In this document: positions 30,466 through 41,321 of the stretch, one piece after another | Position numbering within the stretch: the stretch's first letter is position 1 | Layout: the number at the start of each line of letters is the position of its first letter | Assembly: GCF_013337185.1 (NCBI RefSeq) | Contig: NZ_SWDE01000002.1 | Location: 637,575-701,574, forward strand | Direction of reading: 5' to 3' | Length of the DNA stretch: 64,000 bases | Source: Serratia proteamaculans | GTDB taxonomy: Bacteria > Pseudomonadota > Gammaproteobacteria > Enterobacterales > Enterobacteriaceae | The notes under the pieces: generated by a model | The model's input: only the letters and a program-made list of their open reading frames with translations | Told to the model about the DNA's origin: nothing | Databases searched by the model: none | Program-made: the position numbers and the translations under genes

Positions 30466-32193
30466 ATGATTTCAGGCATTTTAGTATCACCGGGTATCGC
30501 TTTTGGTAAGGCTCTCCTACTGAAAGAAGATGAAATTGTCATCAACCGGAAGAAAATCTCTGCAGACGCTGTAGAGCAGGAAGTCCAACGTTTTCTTGAT
30601 GGCCGCGCCAAGGCATCCGTGCAGTTGGAAGCGATCAAGACCAAAGCTGGCGAAACCTTCGGCGAAGAGAAAGAAGCTATCTTCGAAGGCCATATCATGC
30701 TGTTGGAAGACGAAGAGCTTGAGCAGGAAATCATAGCCCTAATCAAAGACGATCTGGCTTCTGCGGACGCGGCTGCCTACACCATCATCGAAGGCCAGGC
30801 GAAAGCGCTGGAAGAACTCGACGATGAGTACCTGAAAGAGCGCGCGGCCGACGTGCGTGACATCGGTAAACGCCTGCTGCAGAACATTCTGGGCCTGGCT
30901 ATCGTCGATCTGAGCTCAATTCAGGACGAAGTGATCCTGGTTGCTACCGATTTGACCCCGTCTGAGACCGCGCAGTTGAACCTGGACAAGGTTCTGGGCT
31001 TCATCACCGATCTCGGCGGCCGTACTTCACACACCTCCATCATGGCACGCTCCCTGGAATTGCCGGCAATCGTGGGCACCAGCGACGTGACCAAGCAGGT
31101 GAAGAACGACGATTACCTGATTCTGGACGCGGTTAACAATAAAATTTACGTTAACCCAACCGCTGACGTTATCGATCAGCTGAAAGCCGAACAGAACCAG
31201 TACCTCACCGAGAAAAACGATCTGGCCAAGCTGAAAGACCTGCCGGCAATTACGCTGGACGGTCATCAGGTTGAAGTCTGTGCCAACATCGGCACCGTGC
31301 GCGACGTCGCAGGTGCAGAGCGCAACGGCTCTGAAGGTGTCGGCCTGTATCGTACCGAATTCCTGTTCATGGACCGCGACTCACTGCCAACCGAAGACGA
31401 GCAGTTCCAGGCTTATAAAGCCGTTGCGGAAGCCGTAGGCTCACAGGCCGTGATCGTACGCACCATGGATATCGGCGGTGACAAAGACCTGCCGTACATG
31501 AACCTGCCGAAAGAAGAGAACCCGTTCCTCGGCTGGCGCGCCATCCGTATCGCCATGGATCGCAGAGAAATCCTGCACGCCCAGCTGCGTGCCATCCTGC
31601 GCGCCTCAGCGTTCGGCAAATTGCGCATCATGTTCCCGATGATCATTTCGGTAGAAGAAGTTCGCGATCTGAAAGGCGAAATCGAAACGCTGAAAGCGCA
31701 ATTGCGTGAAGAAGCCAAGGCGTTTGACGAAACAATTGAAGTGGGCGTGATGGTGGAAACACCTGCCGCGGCGGTGATTGCTCATCACCTGGCGAAAGAA
31801 GTCGACTTCTTTAGTATTGGGACAAACGATCTAACCCAGTATACTCTGGCGGTAGATCGCGGCAACGAGCTGATTTCTCATCTCTATAACCCGATGTCCC
31901 CATCAGTGCTTGGCCTGATCAAACAGGTTATTGATGCATCTCACGCAGAAGGCAAGTGGACCGGCATGTGCGGTGAACTGGCTGGCGATGAGCGTGCTAC
32001 ACTGTTGTTATTGGGCATGGGGCTGGATGAGTTCAGCATGAGTGCGATTTCAATCCCGCGCATCAAGAAAATTATACGTAATACTAATTTCGAAGATGTG
32101 AAGGCGTTGGCAGCGCAAGCCTTGGCACAGCCAACGGCGCAAGATCTGATGAATTGCGTGAATAAATTCATCGAAGAAAAGACGCTCTGCTAA
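30466..32193 (+). CDS. ptsI: PTS enzyme I
   Basis: A 575-residue cytoplasmic enzyme that phosphorylates HPr from phosphoenolpyruvate. The phosphorylated His189 is in [21 protein letters not shown]; the PEP-binding C-terminal barrel shows [27 protein letters not shown] and the Cys region [11 protein letters not shown]. Length and sequence are as in E. coli. It lies between ptsH and crr. Confidence 0.98.
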   Translation: MISGILVSPGIAFGKALLLKEDEIVINRKKISADAVEQEVQRFLDGRAKASVQLEAIKTKAGETFGEEKEAIFEGHIMLLEDEELEQEIIALIKDDLASADAAAYTIIEGQAKALEELDDEYLKERAADVRDIGKRLLQNILGLAIVDLSSIQDEVILVATDLTPSETAQLNLDKVLGFITDLGGRTSHTSIMARSLELPAIVGTSDVTKQVKNDDYLILDAVNNKIYVNPTADVIDQLKAEQNQYLTEKNDLAKLKDLPAITLDGHQVEVCANIGTVRDVAGAERNGSEGVGLYRTEFLFMDRDSLPTEDEQFQAYKAVAEAVGSQAVIVRTMDIGGDKDLPYMNLPKEENPFLGWRAIRIAMDRREILHAQLRAILRASAFGKLRIMFPMIISVEEVRDLKGEIETLKAQLREEAKAFDETIEVGVMVETPAAAVIAHHLAKEVDFFSIGTNDLTQYTLAVDRGNELISHLYNPMSPSVLGLIKQVIDASHAEGKWTGMCGELAGDERATLLLLGMGLDEFSMSAISIPRIKKIIRNTNFEDVKALAAQALAQPTAQDLMNCVNKFIEEKTLC

Positions 32194-32242
32194 ACTTCCA
32201 CGACACTGGAACGCCGCCCAATTTAATGCTTAGGAGAAGATC

Positions 32243-32752
32243 ATGGGTTTGTTCGATAAATTGAAATCTCTGGTTTCTGATGACAAGAAAGACACGGGCA
32301 CTATCGAGATCGTAGCTCCACTTTCTGGCGAAATCGTTAATATCGAAGATGTACCTGACGTAGTATTCGCTGAAAAAATCGTTGGCGACGGCATTGCCAT
32401 CAAACCAACGGGCAACAAAATGGTTGCTCCGGTTGACGGCACCATCGGTAAAATTTTCGAAACCAACCATGCTTTCTCTATCGAATCCGACAGCGGCATC
32501 GAGCTGTTTGTCCACTTCGGTATCGACACCGTTGAACTGAAAGGCGAAGGCTTCAAACGCATCGCTGAAGAAGGCCAGCGCGTCAAGAAAGGTGATGTGG
32601 TTATCGAGTTCAATCTGGCCCTGCTGGAAGAGAAAGCCAAGTCTATCCTGACGCCGGTGGTTATCTCCAACATGGACGAGATTAAAGAACTGATCAAACT
32701 GACCGGTAACGTCACCGTCGGTGAGACCCCGATCATTCGCATCAAGAAGTAA
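32243..32752 (+). CDS. crr: PTS glucose-specific IIA component
   Basis: A 169-residue cytoplasmic EIIA(Glc) that carries phosphate to IICB(Glc) and signals carbon status to adenylate cyclase and sugar permeases. The phosphorylated His91 is in [18 protein letters not shown], with the partner His76 in ETNHAFS. Third gene of ptsHI-crr, followed by a terminator. Confidence 0.98.
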   Translation: MGLFDKLKSLVSDDKKDTGTIEIVAPLSGEIVNIEDVPDVVFAEKIVGDGIAIKPTGNKMVAPVDGTIGKIFETNHAFSIESDSGIELFVHFGIDTVELKGEGFKRIAEEGQRVKKGDVVIEFNLALLEEKAKSILTPVVISNMDEIKELIKLTGNVTVGETPIIRIKK

Positions 32753-32770
32753 TAGCGAATGAACGCAAGA

Positions 32771-32797
32771 ACGGCGCCCTCGGCGCCGTTTTTTTTA
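32771..32797 (+). terminator. Terminator after crr
   Basis: The perfect 8-bp stem ACGGCGCC/GGCGCCGT with loop CTC runs into TTTTTTTT. It ends the ptsHI-crr operon ahead of the convergent sensor kinase gene. Confidence 0.92.
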
Positions 32798-32828
32798 TCT
32801 CTGCCATTCAAGCCAATCGCAACAACAA

Positions 32829-34157
32829 TTAACTCCAGCGCGGAATTCGCAGGGTAATCACCAGCCCTTCCCGTTCACCGTTGCGCGCTTCAACCTGGCC
32901 ACCGTGCGCCAGAACCACCTTGCGGGTGATCGCCAGCCCCAGCCCATAACCCTTGCCCGACATCGCCGATTTCACCCTGACGAACGGATCAAAAATACTG
33001 GAAAGTTTCGACTCTTCCACACCTGGCCCCTGATCGCTGACCTCAATCTGGAACAGTTGCTCAATACGCGTCAGCACCACCGTCACCCGCTGCCCGTGGC
33101 TGGAGAAACGCAACGCATTACGCACGATATTATCCACCGCTCGCCGCATCAGTTCGGCATTGCCCTTGACGGTGTAATCCACGTCCGAACTGGCCTGCAG
33201 CACGATTTCCACCCCTGGTATCTGTGCCTCGTAGCGCGCATCACTCACCACCGCGTCCACCAGCCCATACAGGTCGAAATACTCTTCATCCGGCAGGTTA
33301 CTGCTCTCGGTACGCGACAGCGCCAACAGTTCACCGATCATTTTATCCAGCCGCCCCGCTTCGTGCTCAATGCGCTGTAACGAGTTCTCTACGTTACCCG
33401 CATTTTGCCGTGCCAGGCCGATGGCTAATTGCAAGCGGGCCAGCGGCGAACGCAGTTCGTGCGAAACGTCATGCAGCAACTGTTCACGGGCGCTGACCAA
33501 CAGCTCCAGCCTTTCGGCCATGCTGTCAAAGTCACGCGCCACCTCGGAAAGCTCGTCATGCCGTCGGCGCATTGCCGGGAACAGACGCACCGACAGGTCG
33601 CCCTGCGCCACGCGATCAAAACCGTCACGCAGCCTGCGCATCGGCCGGGTGAGGTTCCAGGCCAGTACCGCGCTGAACAACAGCCCTGCCAGCCCCCCAA
33701 CCCAAAGCATCGGTGCAGGAATATTGAAGAAATGCGAACGCTTTTTCGGCCGATACTCTTCCCGCAGGCCACGCATATCGTAACTCAGCCAATAGCCCTT
33801 GCCGCCCTCGACCTCAACCCAGGCGGTGACTGCTTTCGGCATCCGGCGGCTCTCAAACACCGGCTCCTCAGCTACCGGCGCAGGCGGTTTGTCCAGTGGG
33901 GTCACGGTCAACAGACGCCGGTCATCATCAGACCAGTCTTTCAGCATGGCATCCAACGCGAGCATTCCGCCGCTGCGCAACTGAGTGGCGGCCGACGTCA
34001 ATTGCAGCGTGACCACCCGCCGGGCCATGGCGTTTTCCGGTGGCTCGTAACGATCGCCATACAAGGAAAAAGCGACCCACAGCGCCTGAGTCATGATGAT
34101 AAAAGTCAGCCAGAAGCCGAGCAGGATTTTCCAGAACAGTCTTCCACGCATAGGCAT
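32829..34157 (-). CDS. rssA: Sensor histidine kinase, RssA-like
   Basis: A 442-residue inner-membrane sensor kinase. First membrane segment at about residues 9-32, a periplasmic part to about 148, second segment at about 150-168, HAMP to about 222, phosphoacceptor His233 in HDVSHELRSPLARLQ, and a C-terminal ATPase with NIVRNALRFS, SDQGPGV and GYGLGLAITR. It is encoded with its response regulator and overlaps it by one base (TAATG). The pair resembles RssA/RssB, which control swarming and flhDC in Serratia marcescens and are reported to sense iron. I make that call from memory of the partner's sequence, so orthology is likely but unproven. Confidence 0.75.
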   Translation of the reverse strand: MPMRGRLFWKILLGFWLTFIIMTQALWVAFSLYGDRYEPPENAMARRVVTLQLTSAATQLRSGGMLALDAMLKDWSDDDRRLLTVTPLDKPPAPVAEEPVFESRRMPKAVTAWVEVEGGKGYWLSYDMRGLREEYRPKKRSHFFNIPAPMLWVGGLAGLLFSAVLAWNLTRPMRRLRDGFDRVAQGDLSVRLFPAMRRRHDELSEVARDFDSMAERLELLVSAREQLLHDVSHELRSPLARLQLAIGLARQNAGNVENSLQRIEHEAGRLDKMIGELLALSRTESSNLPDEEYFDLYGLVDAVVSDARYEAQIPGVEIVLQASSDVDYTVKGNAELMRRAVDNIVRNALRFSSHGQRVTVVLTRIEQLFQIEVSDQGPGVEESKLSSIFDPFVRVKSAMSGKGYGLGLAITRKVVLAHGGQVEARNGEREGLVITLRIPRWS

Positions 34158-34837
34158 TATCGGATGCGGTAGCCGATGCTGCGCACCGTCTCAATGCTGA
34201 GCGCGTTGTCCGTCAACGCCCCCAGCTTCTGGCGGATATTGCTGATATGTACGTCAACGCTGCGGTCATAGGCTTCCCGCGGACGGCCTAAACCTTTTTC
34301 TGACAGCTCGTCTTTTGATACCACACGCTCCGGCGCGCGCAGCAGCAGCTCCAACAGGTTGAATTCGGAAGCGGTCAGATCAAACGCCTTGCCGCGCCAT
34401 TCGCTGCTGCGGGTTGATGGGTTAAGGGTCAGCTCGCCGAAATTAATCGCAATCTCGTCATCCACCTCATCCGGGCGCTCGTCGAAGCGGCGCAGTACTG
34501 CACGCAGGCGCGCCACCAGTTCGCGGGGATAGCACGGCTTGGGCATATAATCGTCTGCGCCCATTTCCAGACCGATAACCCGATCGATGTTATCGCCCTT
34601 GGCCGTCAGCATGATGATCGGCATGCGGCTCTTTTTACGCACGTCGCGCAGCACGTCGATGCCGCTCATGTCCGGCAGCATGATGTCGAGGATCATCGCG
34701 GTGTAATCACCCGACAACGCGCCTTCCACCCCGGCCTTGCCGGTCAGCACCAGCGTGGCGTTAAAGCCTTCGCCGGTCAGGTATTCGCTCAGCATGGTGC
34801 CGAGTTCGAGGTCATCATCGACCAATAAAATTTTCAT
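34157..34837 (-). CDS. rssB: Response regulator, RssB-like
   Basis: A 226-residue OmpR-family regulator. Receiver domain with the acidic pocket VDDDLE, phosphoacceptor Asp51 in MILDIMLPDMSG and the conserved Lys in DDYMPKPCYPREL; C-terminal winged HTH with FDLTASEFNLLELLL and DVHISNIRQKL. It is the first gene of the pair with the sensor kinase. In Serratia marcescens RssB lowers flhDC expression and sets the timing of swarming. The place between crr and cysM is not the E. coli gene content, where pdxK-yfeK-yfeS stand. Confidence 0.78.
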   Translation of the reverse strand: MKILLVDDDLELGTMLSEYLTGEGFNATLVLTGKAGVEGALSGDYTAMILDIMLPDMSGIDVLRDVRKKSRMPIIMLTAKGDNIDRVIGLEMGADDYMPKPCYPRELVARLRAVLRRFDERPDEVDDEIAINFGELTLNPSTRSSEWRGKAFDLTASEFNLLELLLRAPERVVSKDELSEKGLGRPREAYDRSVDVHISNIRQKLGALTDNALSIETVRSIGYRIR

Positions 34838-35281
34838 GCCTTGCTCCTTCGCGGATTTTCGTCATTTTCACGCCTATTTGTCTGCTTCGCAGCCGGTTTT
34901 ACTCAATCCTTACATATTCCCGAACGCCACTTAACCTCAGCCCGGTCGACGGCGCGTTAAATTGGTGCCCACAGATTTTTGCCGCGCTTTTATGCCAGGG
35001 AAGCCCACCGTTATTGTGGTCGCTATCGCCTTATTTCTCTACTTCAGGTCACCAGGCGGCGAAGAAATTCTCTTTATATCACCCTGGTGGTCCAAAATCG
35101 GGCCAGATAAAGGCGCTGGGCGATTAACAGCATAAAAGGCAATGGTGGGCCGAGACTGACGACTTAACCCGCTAGAACGCTCTGAGAGACGTAGAAAGGG
35201 TATTGGCGGAATTTTGATTTCATCCCGGCGCAACAAGCCACCGGGATGGACTCGATACAGGCGTTGGAAAGGAAATAACGG
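34838..35281. other. Gene-less 444-bp region between rssB and cysM
   Basis: I see no supported gene here. A 65-codon frame on the minus strand (35039-35236) has no family resemblance and no good start site. A hairpin CATCCCGG/CCGGGATG (35221-35248) lies 34 bases past the cysM stop and may terminate cysM, though the tail after it is only moderately T-rich. The rest should contain the rssB promoter. Confidence 0.55.
35221..35248 (-). terminator. Possible terminator after cysM
   Basis: An 8-bp stem CATCCCGG/CCGGGATG with a 12-base loop lies downstream of the cysM stop. There is no clean T-run after it, so the call is weak. Confidence 0.4.
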
Positions 35282-36163
35282 TTAGGCAAAAACGCCGGTG
35301 GAGAGATAGCGATCGCCGCGATCACAGATGATAGCCACAATCACGCTGCCCGGATTGGCTGCCGCAATCCGCAGCGCACCAGCGACTGCCCCGCCGGAGC
35401 TGACGCCGCAGAATATACCTTCGCGCTGCGCCAACTGACGCATGGTTTGTTCAGCGTCGGTTTGTTCGATGTCCAGCACCTGATCCACCAGGTCCGGCCG
35501 GAAGATCCCCGGCATATAAGCCGGTGCCCAGCGGCGAATGCCGGGAATACTGCTGCCTTCCGCCGGTTGCAGGCCAATAATCTGCACCTGCGGGTTTTGG
35601 CTCTTCAGATAGCCGCCCACACCGGTAATGGTGCCGGTGGTGCCCATGCTGGAAACAAAATGGGTCACCCGCTGATGGCTCTGCTGCCAGATTTCCGGGC
35701 CGGTGGTGGTGAAGTGAGCGTAAGGGTTGTCAAGATTATTGAACTGATCCAGCACCTTGCCCTGCCCCTGACTCTGCATTTCCAGTGCCAGATCGCGTGC
35801 GCCTTCCATCCCCAGTTCGCGGCTGACCAGGATCAACTCTGCACCGTAGGCACGCATCGCCGCCTGACGTTCCTGGCTCATGTTTTCCGGCATCAGCAAG
35901 GTCATCGAATAGCCTTTCAGTGCCGCTATCATCGCCAGCGCAATACCGGTGTTACCACTGGTGGCCTCGATTAACCGATCGCCGGGCTTTATCTCACCGC
36001 GTAGCTCCGCCTGCTGGATCATCGCCAGCGCGGCGCGATCTTTCACCGAACCGGCCGGGTTATTGCCTTCCAGTTTGAGCCAGACCTCGCTGCCCAGGCC
36101 TGTAGCCAGAAGTTGTAATTTTACCAGCGGGGTATTACCGATGCATTGTTCGAGCGTTGTCAC
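35282..36163 (-). CDS. cysM: Cysteine synthase B
   Basis: A 293-residue PLP enzyme that can use thiosulfate as well as sulfide with O-acetylserine. The PLP lysine is Lys41 in [33 protein letters not shown] and SSMGTTGTITGVGGYL form the substrate and phosphate loops. It ends the cysPTWAM gene group, in the order known from E. coli, but a hairpin separates it from cysA. Confidence 0.96.
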   Translation of the reverse strand: MTTLEQCIGNTPLVKLQLLATGLGSEVWLKLEGNNPAGSVKDRAALAMIQQAELRGEIKPGDRLIEATSGNTGIALAMIAALKGYSMTLLMPENMSQERQAAMRAYGAELILVSRELGMEGARDLALEMQSQGQGKVLDQFNNLDNPYAHFTTTGPEIWQQSHQRVTHFVSSMGTTGTITGVGGYLKSQNPQVQIIGLQPAEGSSIPGIRRWAPAYMPGIFRPDLVDQVLDIEQTDAEQTMRQLAQREGIFCGVSSGGAVAGALRIAAANPGSVIVAIICDRGDRYLSTGVFA

Positions 36164-36195
36164 GATCTTTGCCTGTGTTGAAGTGCGAAAAGTAA

Positions 36196-36219
36196 AAAGG
36201 CAACCCCGGGGTTGCCTTT
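36196..36219 (-). terminator. Terminator-like hairpin between cysA and cysM
   Basis: A perfect 12-bp inverted repeat without spacer (AAAGGCAACCCC/GGGGTTGCCTTT) is followed on the minus strand by TT and a T-rich stretch. It lies 26 bases past the cysA stop and probably lowers readthrough into cysM. Confidence 0.75.
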
Positions 36220-36245
36220 AAAATTCTGTTGGGGGCTAAAAACTA

Positions 36246-37334
36246 TCAGGCGCTTTTAGCTAACGCAACAGGTTGTAGCAGTTGATCACCGGCGTACAGG
36301 CGCGCATTCAGGCTGCCAACGTAGTAACGGCCACCGCGTACCGGCGGTTCGTTGCCATCCGGCAGCACCACGCTGACCGGTTCCTGATGCCAGCCGATCG
36401 GCTGTACGGTCATCTGCCAGAAATGGCCGCGTGGGCTGACTTCCAGCACCTGCACCGGCAACGGACAGCGGTCGCTGCTCTCGGTACCCACTTCCATTTC
36501 CCACGGGCGCAGGAACAAGTCCACGCGGCCCTGATGCATTGGCTGGAACGACAGCGGCCACTGGTGCGCACCGACGAACAGCTGAGAACCGCGGATCTCG
36601 CCGCTCAGACGGTTTACTTCGCCCATAAATTCCAGCACGAAGCGGCTGGCCGGTTCACGTACAATCTCTTCCGGCGAACCAACCTGCTCAATATTGCCCT
36701 GGCTCATCACCACGATGCGGTCGGCCACTTCCATCGCCTCTTCCTGATCGTGGGTAACGAACACGCTGGTGAATTTCAGCTCTTCATGCAGTTGACGCAA
36801 CCAGCGGCGCAGCTCTTTACGCACCTGCGCATCCAGCGCACCGAAGGGTTCGTCCAGCAACAGAATTTGCGGTTCGACCGCCAGAGCACGCGCCAATGCC
36901 ACGCGCTGTTTCTGGCCACCGGAAAGCTGTGACGGATAACGGTTAGCCAAATGGGCCAACTGCACCATTTCCAGCAGCTGGGTCACTTTTTGTTTGATCG
37001 CCGCGGCATTCGGGCGCTCACGGCGCGGCAGCACGGTCAGGCCAAAGGCGATGTTATCGAACACCGTCATGTGGCGGAACAGCGCGTAATGCTGGAACAC
37101 GAAGCCCACCCGGCGATCGCGTGCATGCACGTGGCTGACGTCGGTGCCGTGGAAGCCCAGCTTGCCGCCGCTCTGGCTTTCCAGCCCAGCGATAATACGC
37201 AGCAGCGTGGTTTTACCGGAGCCGGACGGCCCCAGCAGCGCCACCATCTCACCGGAGGCAATATCGAGCGAGATATCGTTCAATACCTTGGTACGACCGA
37301 AAAATTTATTGATACCGTTAATCTCAATGCTCAT
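36246..37334 (-). CDS. cysA: Sulfate/thiosulfate ABC transporter ATPase
   Basis: A 362-residue ABC ATPase for sulfate and thiosulfate import. Walker [12 protein letters not shown] (about residues 35-45), signature [16 protein letters not shown], Walker [13 protein letters not shown], switch His in [11 protein letters not shown], then the C-terminal regulatory TOBE domain from about residue 235. The start MSIEING at 37334 is the conserved one and overlaps the end of cysW by 11 bases. Confidence 0.96.
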   Translation of the reverse strand: MSIEINGINKFFGRTKVLNDISLDIASGEMVALLGPSGSGKTTLLRIIAGLESQSGGKLGFHGTDVSHVHARDRRVGFVFQHYALFRHMTVFDNIAFGLTVLPRRERPNAAAIKQKVTQLLEMVQLAHLANRYPSQLSGGQKQRVALARALAVEPQILLLDEPFGALDAQVRKELRRWLRQLHEELKFTSVFVTHDQEEAMEVADRIVVMSQGNIEQVGSPEEIVREPASRFVLEFMGEVNRLSGEIRGSQLFVGAHQWPLSFQPMHQGRVDLFLRPWEMEVGTESSDRCPLPVQVLEVSPRGHFWQMTVQPIGWHQEPVSVVLPDGNEPPVRGGRYYVGSLNARLYAGDQLLQPVALAKSA

Positions 37335-38199
37335 GATTTTCCTCCCGCTCGAGACGTGCATTCTGACGTTCCAGACGCCATTGCAGGCCACTCTTCAAAA
37401 ATAGGGTCACTATCGCCATCAGGGTCAGCAAACCGGCGGCGGTAAAAGAACCGACCGTGTTGTAATCCTGTTGCAATAACTCAACCTGCAGCGGCAGGCT
37501 GAAAGTCTCACCGCGAATAGAACCGGACACTACCGATACCGCGCCGAACTCACCGATGGCGCGCGCGTTGGTCAATACCACGCCGTACAACAACGCCCAG
37601 CGAATGTTGGGCAACGTCACCCGGCGGAACATCTGCCAACCGGAAGCGCCCAGCAAAATGGCGGCCTCGTCTTCCTGACTGCCCTGGCTGAGCATCATCG
37701 GCACCAGCTCACGTACCACGAACGGACAGGTCACGAAAATGGTCACCAGCACCATGCCCGGCCAGGAGAACATCAGCTGGATATTATGCGCATCCAGCCA
37801 ACCGCCCAGCAGGCCATTACTGCCGTAGAACAGCAGGTAAATCAGCCCCGCAACCACCGGTGAAACGGCGAACGGGATGTCGATCAGCGTCAGCAACAGT
37901 TGGCGGCCGGGGAAGGTGAAACGCGTCACCAGCCAGGCCAGCAAGGTGCCGAAAATCAGGTTGAACGGCACGGTAATCAAAGCAATCAGCACCGTCAGCC
38001 AGATAGCGTGCAACATGTCGTGATCGACCAGGTTGCCCCACATCACACCCATCCCTTTGGAAAAGGCCTCGGCGAAAATCGAAATGATCGGCACCACCAG
38101 CAGCAATACCGAAAACAGCACGCCGATACCGATCAGCGTCCACTTGCCCCAGTTGACGCGCGGGCGTTCGACGCCGTTAAACTCAGAGATATCCGCCAT
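37324..38199 (-). CDS. cysW: Sulfate/thiosulfate ABC permease CysW
   Basis: A 291-residue inner-membrane permease subunit with six hydrophobic segments. The binding-protein-dependent transport signature is near [31 protein letters not shown], the loop contacting CysA. Its start shares one base with the cysT stop and its end overlaps cysA. Confidence 0.95.
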   Translation of the reverse strand: MADISEFNGVERPRVNWGKWTLIGIGVLFSVLLLVVPIISIFAEAFSKGMGVMWGNLVDHDMLHAIWLTVLIALITVPFNLIFGTLLAWLVTRFTFPGRQLLLTLIDIPFAVSPVVAGLIYLLFYGSNGLLGGWLDAHNIQLMFSWPGMVLVTIFVTCPFVVRELVPMMLSQGSQEDEAAILLGASGWQMFRRVTLPNIRWALLYGVVLTNARAIGEFGAVSVVSGSIRGETFSLPLQVELLQQDYNTVGSFTAAGLLTLMAIVTLFLKSGLQWRLERQNARLEREENHEH

Positions 38200-39032
38200 C
38201 AGTGCCCCCCGATACGTCGGCCAAAGCGGCTCTGCAGAACGTTAATGCTGAACAGCAACAGCAGCGAGGCCGCCAGGATCACCGAAGCAATCGCACTGGC
38301 CGCCGGATAATCAAATTCCTGCAAACGAACAAAAATCATCAGCGAGGTCACTTCCGTCTTCCAGGCGATGTTGCCGGCGATAAAGATCACCGCGCCAAAC
38401 TCGCCCAGGCTGCGGGTAAAGGAGATCGCCGTACCGGCCAACAGCGCCGGTGCCAGCTCGGGGATGACCACACGGCGAAAGCTCTGCCAGCGTGTCGCGC
38501 CCAGGGTTTCTGCCGCTTCTTCGTATTCCGGCCCCAGTTCTTCCAGTACCGGCTGAACAGTGCGCACCACGAACGGCAAGCTGGTAAACGCCATCGCTAC
38601 GGCAATGCCGAGCCAGGTAAAAGTCACTTTGATGTCGAAATGCGCCAGCCATTGGCCATACCAGCCAGTGGTGGAAAACAGCCCCGCCAGCGTCAGGCCG
38701 GCTACCGCCGTCGGCAGTGCAAACGGCAGATCGATCAGACCGTCCAACAGCGTGCGACCGGGAAAACGATAGCGGGTCAGGATCCAGGCCATCAGCATGC
38801 CAAACACCGCGTTAAACAGGCTGGCAACGCCCGCCGCCAGCAGCGTGACTTTATAAGCCGCCACCACCTGCGGGTTGGAAATCACTTCCCAATACTGCGC
38901 CAGGCTCATCTGCGCCAACTGCATCACCAACGCGCTGAGCGGCAACAGCAGGATCAGGCAGGTATAAAACAGGCTGCTCCCCAGACTGAGGCCGAACCCA
39001 GGCAGAACCCGCTTGCTGGTCAACGACAACAT
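38199..39032 (-). CDS. cysT: Sulfate/thiosulfate ABC permease CysT
   Basis: A 277-residue inner-membrane permease, partner of CysW (also called CysU). The coupling loop is EYEEAAETLGATRWQSFRRVVIPELAPALLAG. It begins on the last base of the cysP gene and ends on the first base of cysW, which indicates tight translational coupling in the cysPTWA operon. Confidence 0.95.
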   Translation of the reverse strand: MLSLTSKRVLPGFGLSLGSSLFYTCLILLLPLSALVMQLAQMSLAQYWEVISNPQVVAAYKVTLLAAGVASLFNAVFGMLMAWILTRYRFPGRTLLDGLIDLPFALPTAVAGLTLAGLFSTTGWYGQWLAHFDIKVTFTWLGIAVAMAFTSLPFVVRTVQPVLEELGPEYEEAAETLGATRWQSFRRVVIPELAPALLAGTAISFTRSLGEFGAVIFIAGNIAWKTEVTSLMIFVRLQEFDYPAASAIASVILAASLLLLFSINVLQSRFGRRIGGH

Positions 39033-40054
39033 TACTTATGCCCTGCGGCTAACAGTTGATCCAACTCACCACCGGTGGAGAAATGCGTTTTCATCACCTG
39101 CGGCCAACCGCCAAACTGATCTTCCACCCGGAACAGCTTGGTCTCCGGGAACTGGCCTTTGGCCGCGGCCATCGCCTGCTTGTCGTAAACACGGTAGTAG
39201 TAGCTGGTGATCACCTGCTGCGCTGCCGGGCTGTAGAGATAATTAAGGTAATCCTTGGCCGCCTGTTCGGTGCCATTTCTTGCCACGTTTTTATCGACCC
39301 AGGCCACCGGGAACTCCGCCAGAATATCGACCGGCGGCACGATCACCTCGTATTTGTCTTCGCCATACTGCTTGCGAATATTGTTCACTTCCGACTCAAA
39401 GCTGATCAGCACGTCACCCAGGCCACGTTCCACGAAGGTAGTGGTCGCGCCGCGGCCGCCAGTGTCAAACACCAGCACGTTTTTCAGAAAACGGGTCATA
39501 AAGGCGCGGGTTTTGGCTTGGTCATTGCCATCCGCCTGGTTGGCGGCACCCCAGGCGGCCAGATAGGTATAACGGCCGTTACCGGAGGTTTTCGGGTTCG
39601 GGAACACCAGCTTCACGTCGTCACGCACCAAATCATTCCAGTTATGAATGCCTTTTGGATTGTCCTTACGCACCAGGAAAGCCATGGTGGAATAGAAAGG
39701 TGAGCTGTTGTTCGGTAAACGGGTCTGCCAGTCAGCCGGGATCAGTTGGCCGCGATCGTGCAGGATCTGCACGTCGGTCACCTGGTTGTAGGTCACGACA
39801 TCGGCGCGCAAACCCTGCAGGATCGCCAGCGCCTGCTTGGAAGAGCCGGCGTGGGATTGCTTGATGGTCAGCTTGTCGCCCGGATGCTGCTGGTTCCATT
39901 GCTGCTCAAAACCTGGGTTCAGCGCGGTAAACAATTCACGGGAAACGTCATAGGAGCTGTTCAGCAATTCCGTTGCCGACAGCGGGCCGCTGGCTAACAG
40001 CGCCGCCGCCAACCATCCTTTCAGTACGATATTTTTAACCCGCGTTTGTTTCAT
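39032..40054 (-). CDS. cysP: Thiosulfate/sulfate-binding periplasmic protein
   Basis: A 340-residue periplasmic binding protein. Signal peptide about residues 1-27 ([11 protein letters not shown]). The CysP/Sbp pattern is visible: [62 protein letters not shown] and [22 protein letters not shown]. It is the first gene of the operon. The 200-bp AT-rich region before it is the natural place for CysB binding, but I cannot mark the site. E. coli has ucpA upstream; here the next gene is yfeX. Confidence 0.95.
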   Translation of the reverse strand: MKQTRVKNIVLKGWLAAALLASGPLSATELLNSSYDVSRELFTALNPGFEQQWNQQHPGDKLTIKQSHAGSSKQALAILQGLRADVVTYNQVTDVQILHDRGQLIPADWQTRLPNNSSPFYSTMAFLVRKDNPKGIHNWNDLVRDDVKLVFPNPKTSGNGRYTYLAAWGAANQADGNDQAKTRAFMTRFLKNVLVFDTGGRGATTTFVERGLGDVLISFESEVNNIRKQYGEDKYEVIVPPVDILAEFPVAWVDKNVARNGTEQAAKDYLNYLYSPAAQQVITSYYYRVYDKQAMAAAKGQFPETKLFRVEDQFGGWPQVMKTHFSTGGELDQLLAAGHK

Positions 40055-40254
40055 TGTGCACCTTATTACTGAGTCATTCCGTCGGGCTTTCGCCCTGATG
40101 TTGACCAGTGTATTTATAACTAGGTGCGGAGCTGTAACGCTTTTATATACCGTTTAGTGATTTTCAAGCATCAAACGCTATAAGGCAGGAACGGAGCGGC
40201 ATGGCAGAGGGGGAAGTAAAACCGGAGCAGGCGTAGCCAACCCCGGTAAAGGTG

Positions 40255-41154
40255 TTACAGCGACAGCAAACGCGTCAGTGATGGCGCAAAGTAATAACTG
40301 CCGGTCACCGCACGGCTGAAACGCAGCATCGCGTCGCGTTTGCCGTCCAGATCGCCGAACATGCTCAGCAGTTGCTTTTCGATGTTGTGCAGGCGCGCGC
40401 AGTAGGCGATGAAATATAGCCCGTGCTTGCCGCTGGCGGTGCCGTAAGGCAGGCTTTGGCGCAGGATCTTCAGGCCCTTGCCCTCTTCTTTCAGATCAAC
40501 GCGGCTGACGTGCGAGGTGTCCGGGCGTTGCTCCGGCGGCAGTTCTTCGCTGTCATGTTTGGTACGGCCGATAATCTGCTCCTGCTGTTCGGTGGTGAAA
40601 CGCTGCCACTGACGCAGGTTGTGTTCATAACGCTGCACCAGCACGTAGCTGCCGCCTGCGTCTTCTTCGCCTTCGGCAATCACCGCCACTTCCGGTCGCT
40701 TGTCGCCCTGCGGGTTTTCCGTGCCGTCGATAAAGCCGCTCAGGTCACGCTCTTCCACCCAGCGGAAACCGTGGGTTTCTTCTTCAATTTTGATGGCGTT
40801 GCCGAACGCCGCCAGCGCGGCCTGGGCCAGCGTGAAGTTAACATCATGACGCAGGGATTGAATATGGATCAGCAGGTCACGCTGGGTGGCCGGTGCCAGC
40901 CCTTTGCCGAGCGGGGTGAATGGCTTCAGCTCTTTGGCGCCCTGACCGCTGGACAGGTCATGCCAAACGTCATAGCCAAAGGCAACCACCGCGCCCAAAT
41001 GCGCATCGGGGAACTGCTGTTGCAGCTCGCTCAACGTCTGGCAAAACTGCTTGCAGCCCTGACGGAGTTCGGCAAATTCGCCCTGTACCGTGGCTTCCAT
41101 AAAAATGGCGAAACGGCAGTGTTCCAGCAAAATGCCGCTCTGAACCTGTGTCAT
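40255..41154 (-). CDS. yfeX: Dyp-type peroxidase YfeX
   Basis: A 299-residue cytoplasmic heme peroxidase. The Dyp signature GFIDGTENP is present, with the distal Asp and Arg features, and a probable heme-ligand His in [11 protein letters not shown]. coli YfeX is linked with porphyrinogen oxidation and has been proposed to act on heme. The start MTQVQSG at 41154 matches the family; the frame is open 15 bases further. It begins the yfeX-yfeY-yfeZ gene group, with room for separate promoters. Confidence 0.92.
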   Translation of the reverse strand: MTQVQSGILLEHCRFAIFMEATVQGEFAELRQGCKQFCQTLSELQQQFPDAHLGAVVAFGYDVWHDLSSGQGAKELKPFTPLGKGLAPATQRDLLIHIQSLRHDVNFTLAQAALAAFGNAIKIEEETHGFRWVEERDLSGFIDGTENPQGDKRPEVAVIAEGEEDAGGSYVLVQRYEHNLRQWQRFTTEQQEQIIGRTKHDSEELPPEQRPDTSHVSRVDLKEEGKGLKILRQSLPYGTASGKHGLYFIAYCARLHNIEKQLLSMFGDLDGKRDAMLRFSRAVTGSYYFAPSLTRLLSL

Positions 41155-41321
41155 TGTCGTTATCCTCAATAGCAGAATCGGGTAACAGTAGCCTGTTACG
41201 AATGCGCAGCATCATACCGCAAGCAAGGGTCATTGCCTTGCCCGAACGCAAAGAAAATAAGGATATCCGTCGAGATGAAGGGAGCTGGGGCGCCGCAAAT
41301 CGGGCGCCCAAAAAGAAAGGC

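Noticed and set aside
35039..35236. A 65-codon minus-strand frame in the rssB-cysM gap
   Set aside because: No recognisable domain, no Shine-Dalgarno sequence, and it is not part of any operon; it is more likely chance.
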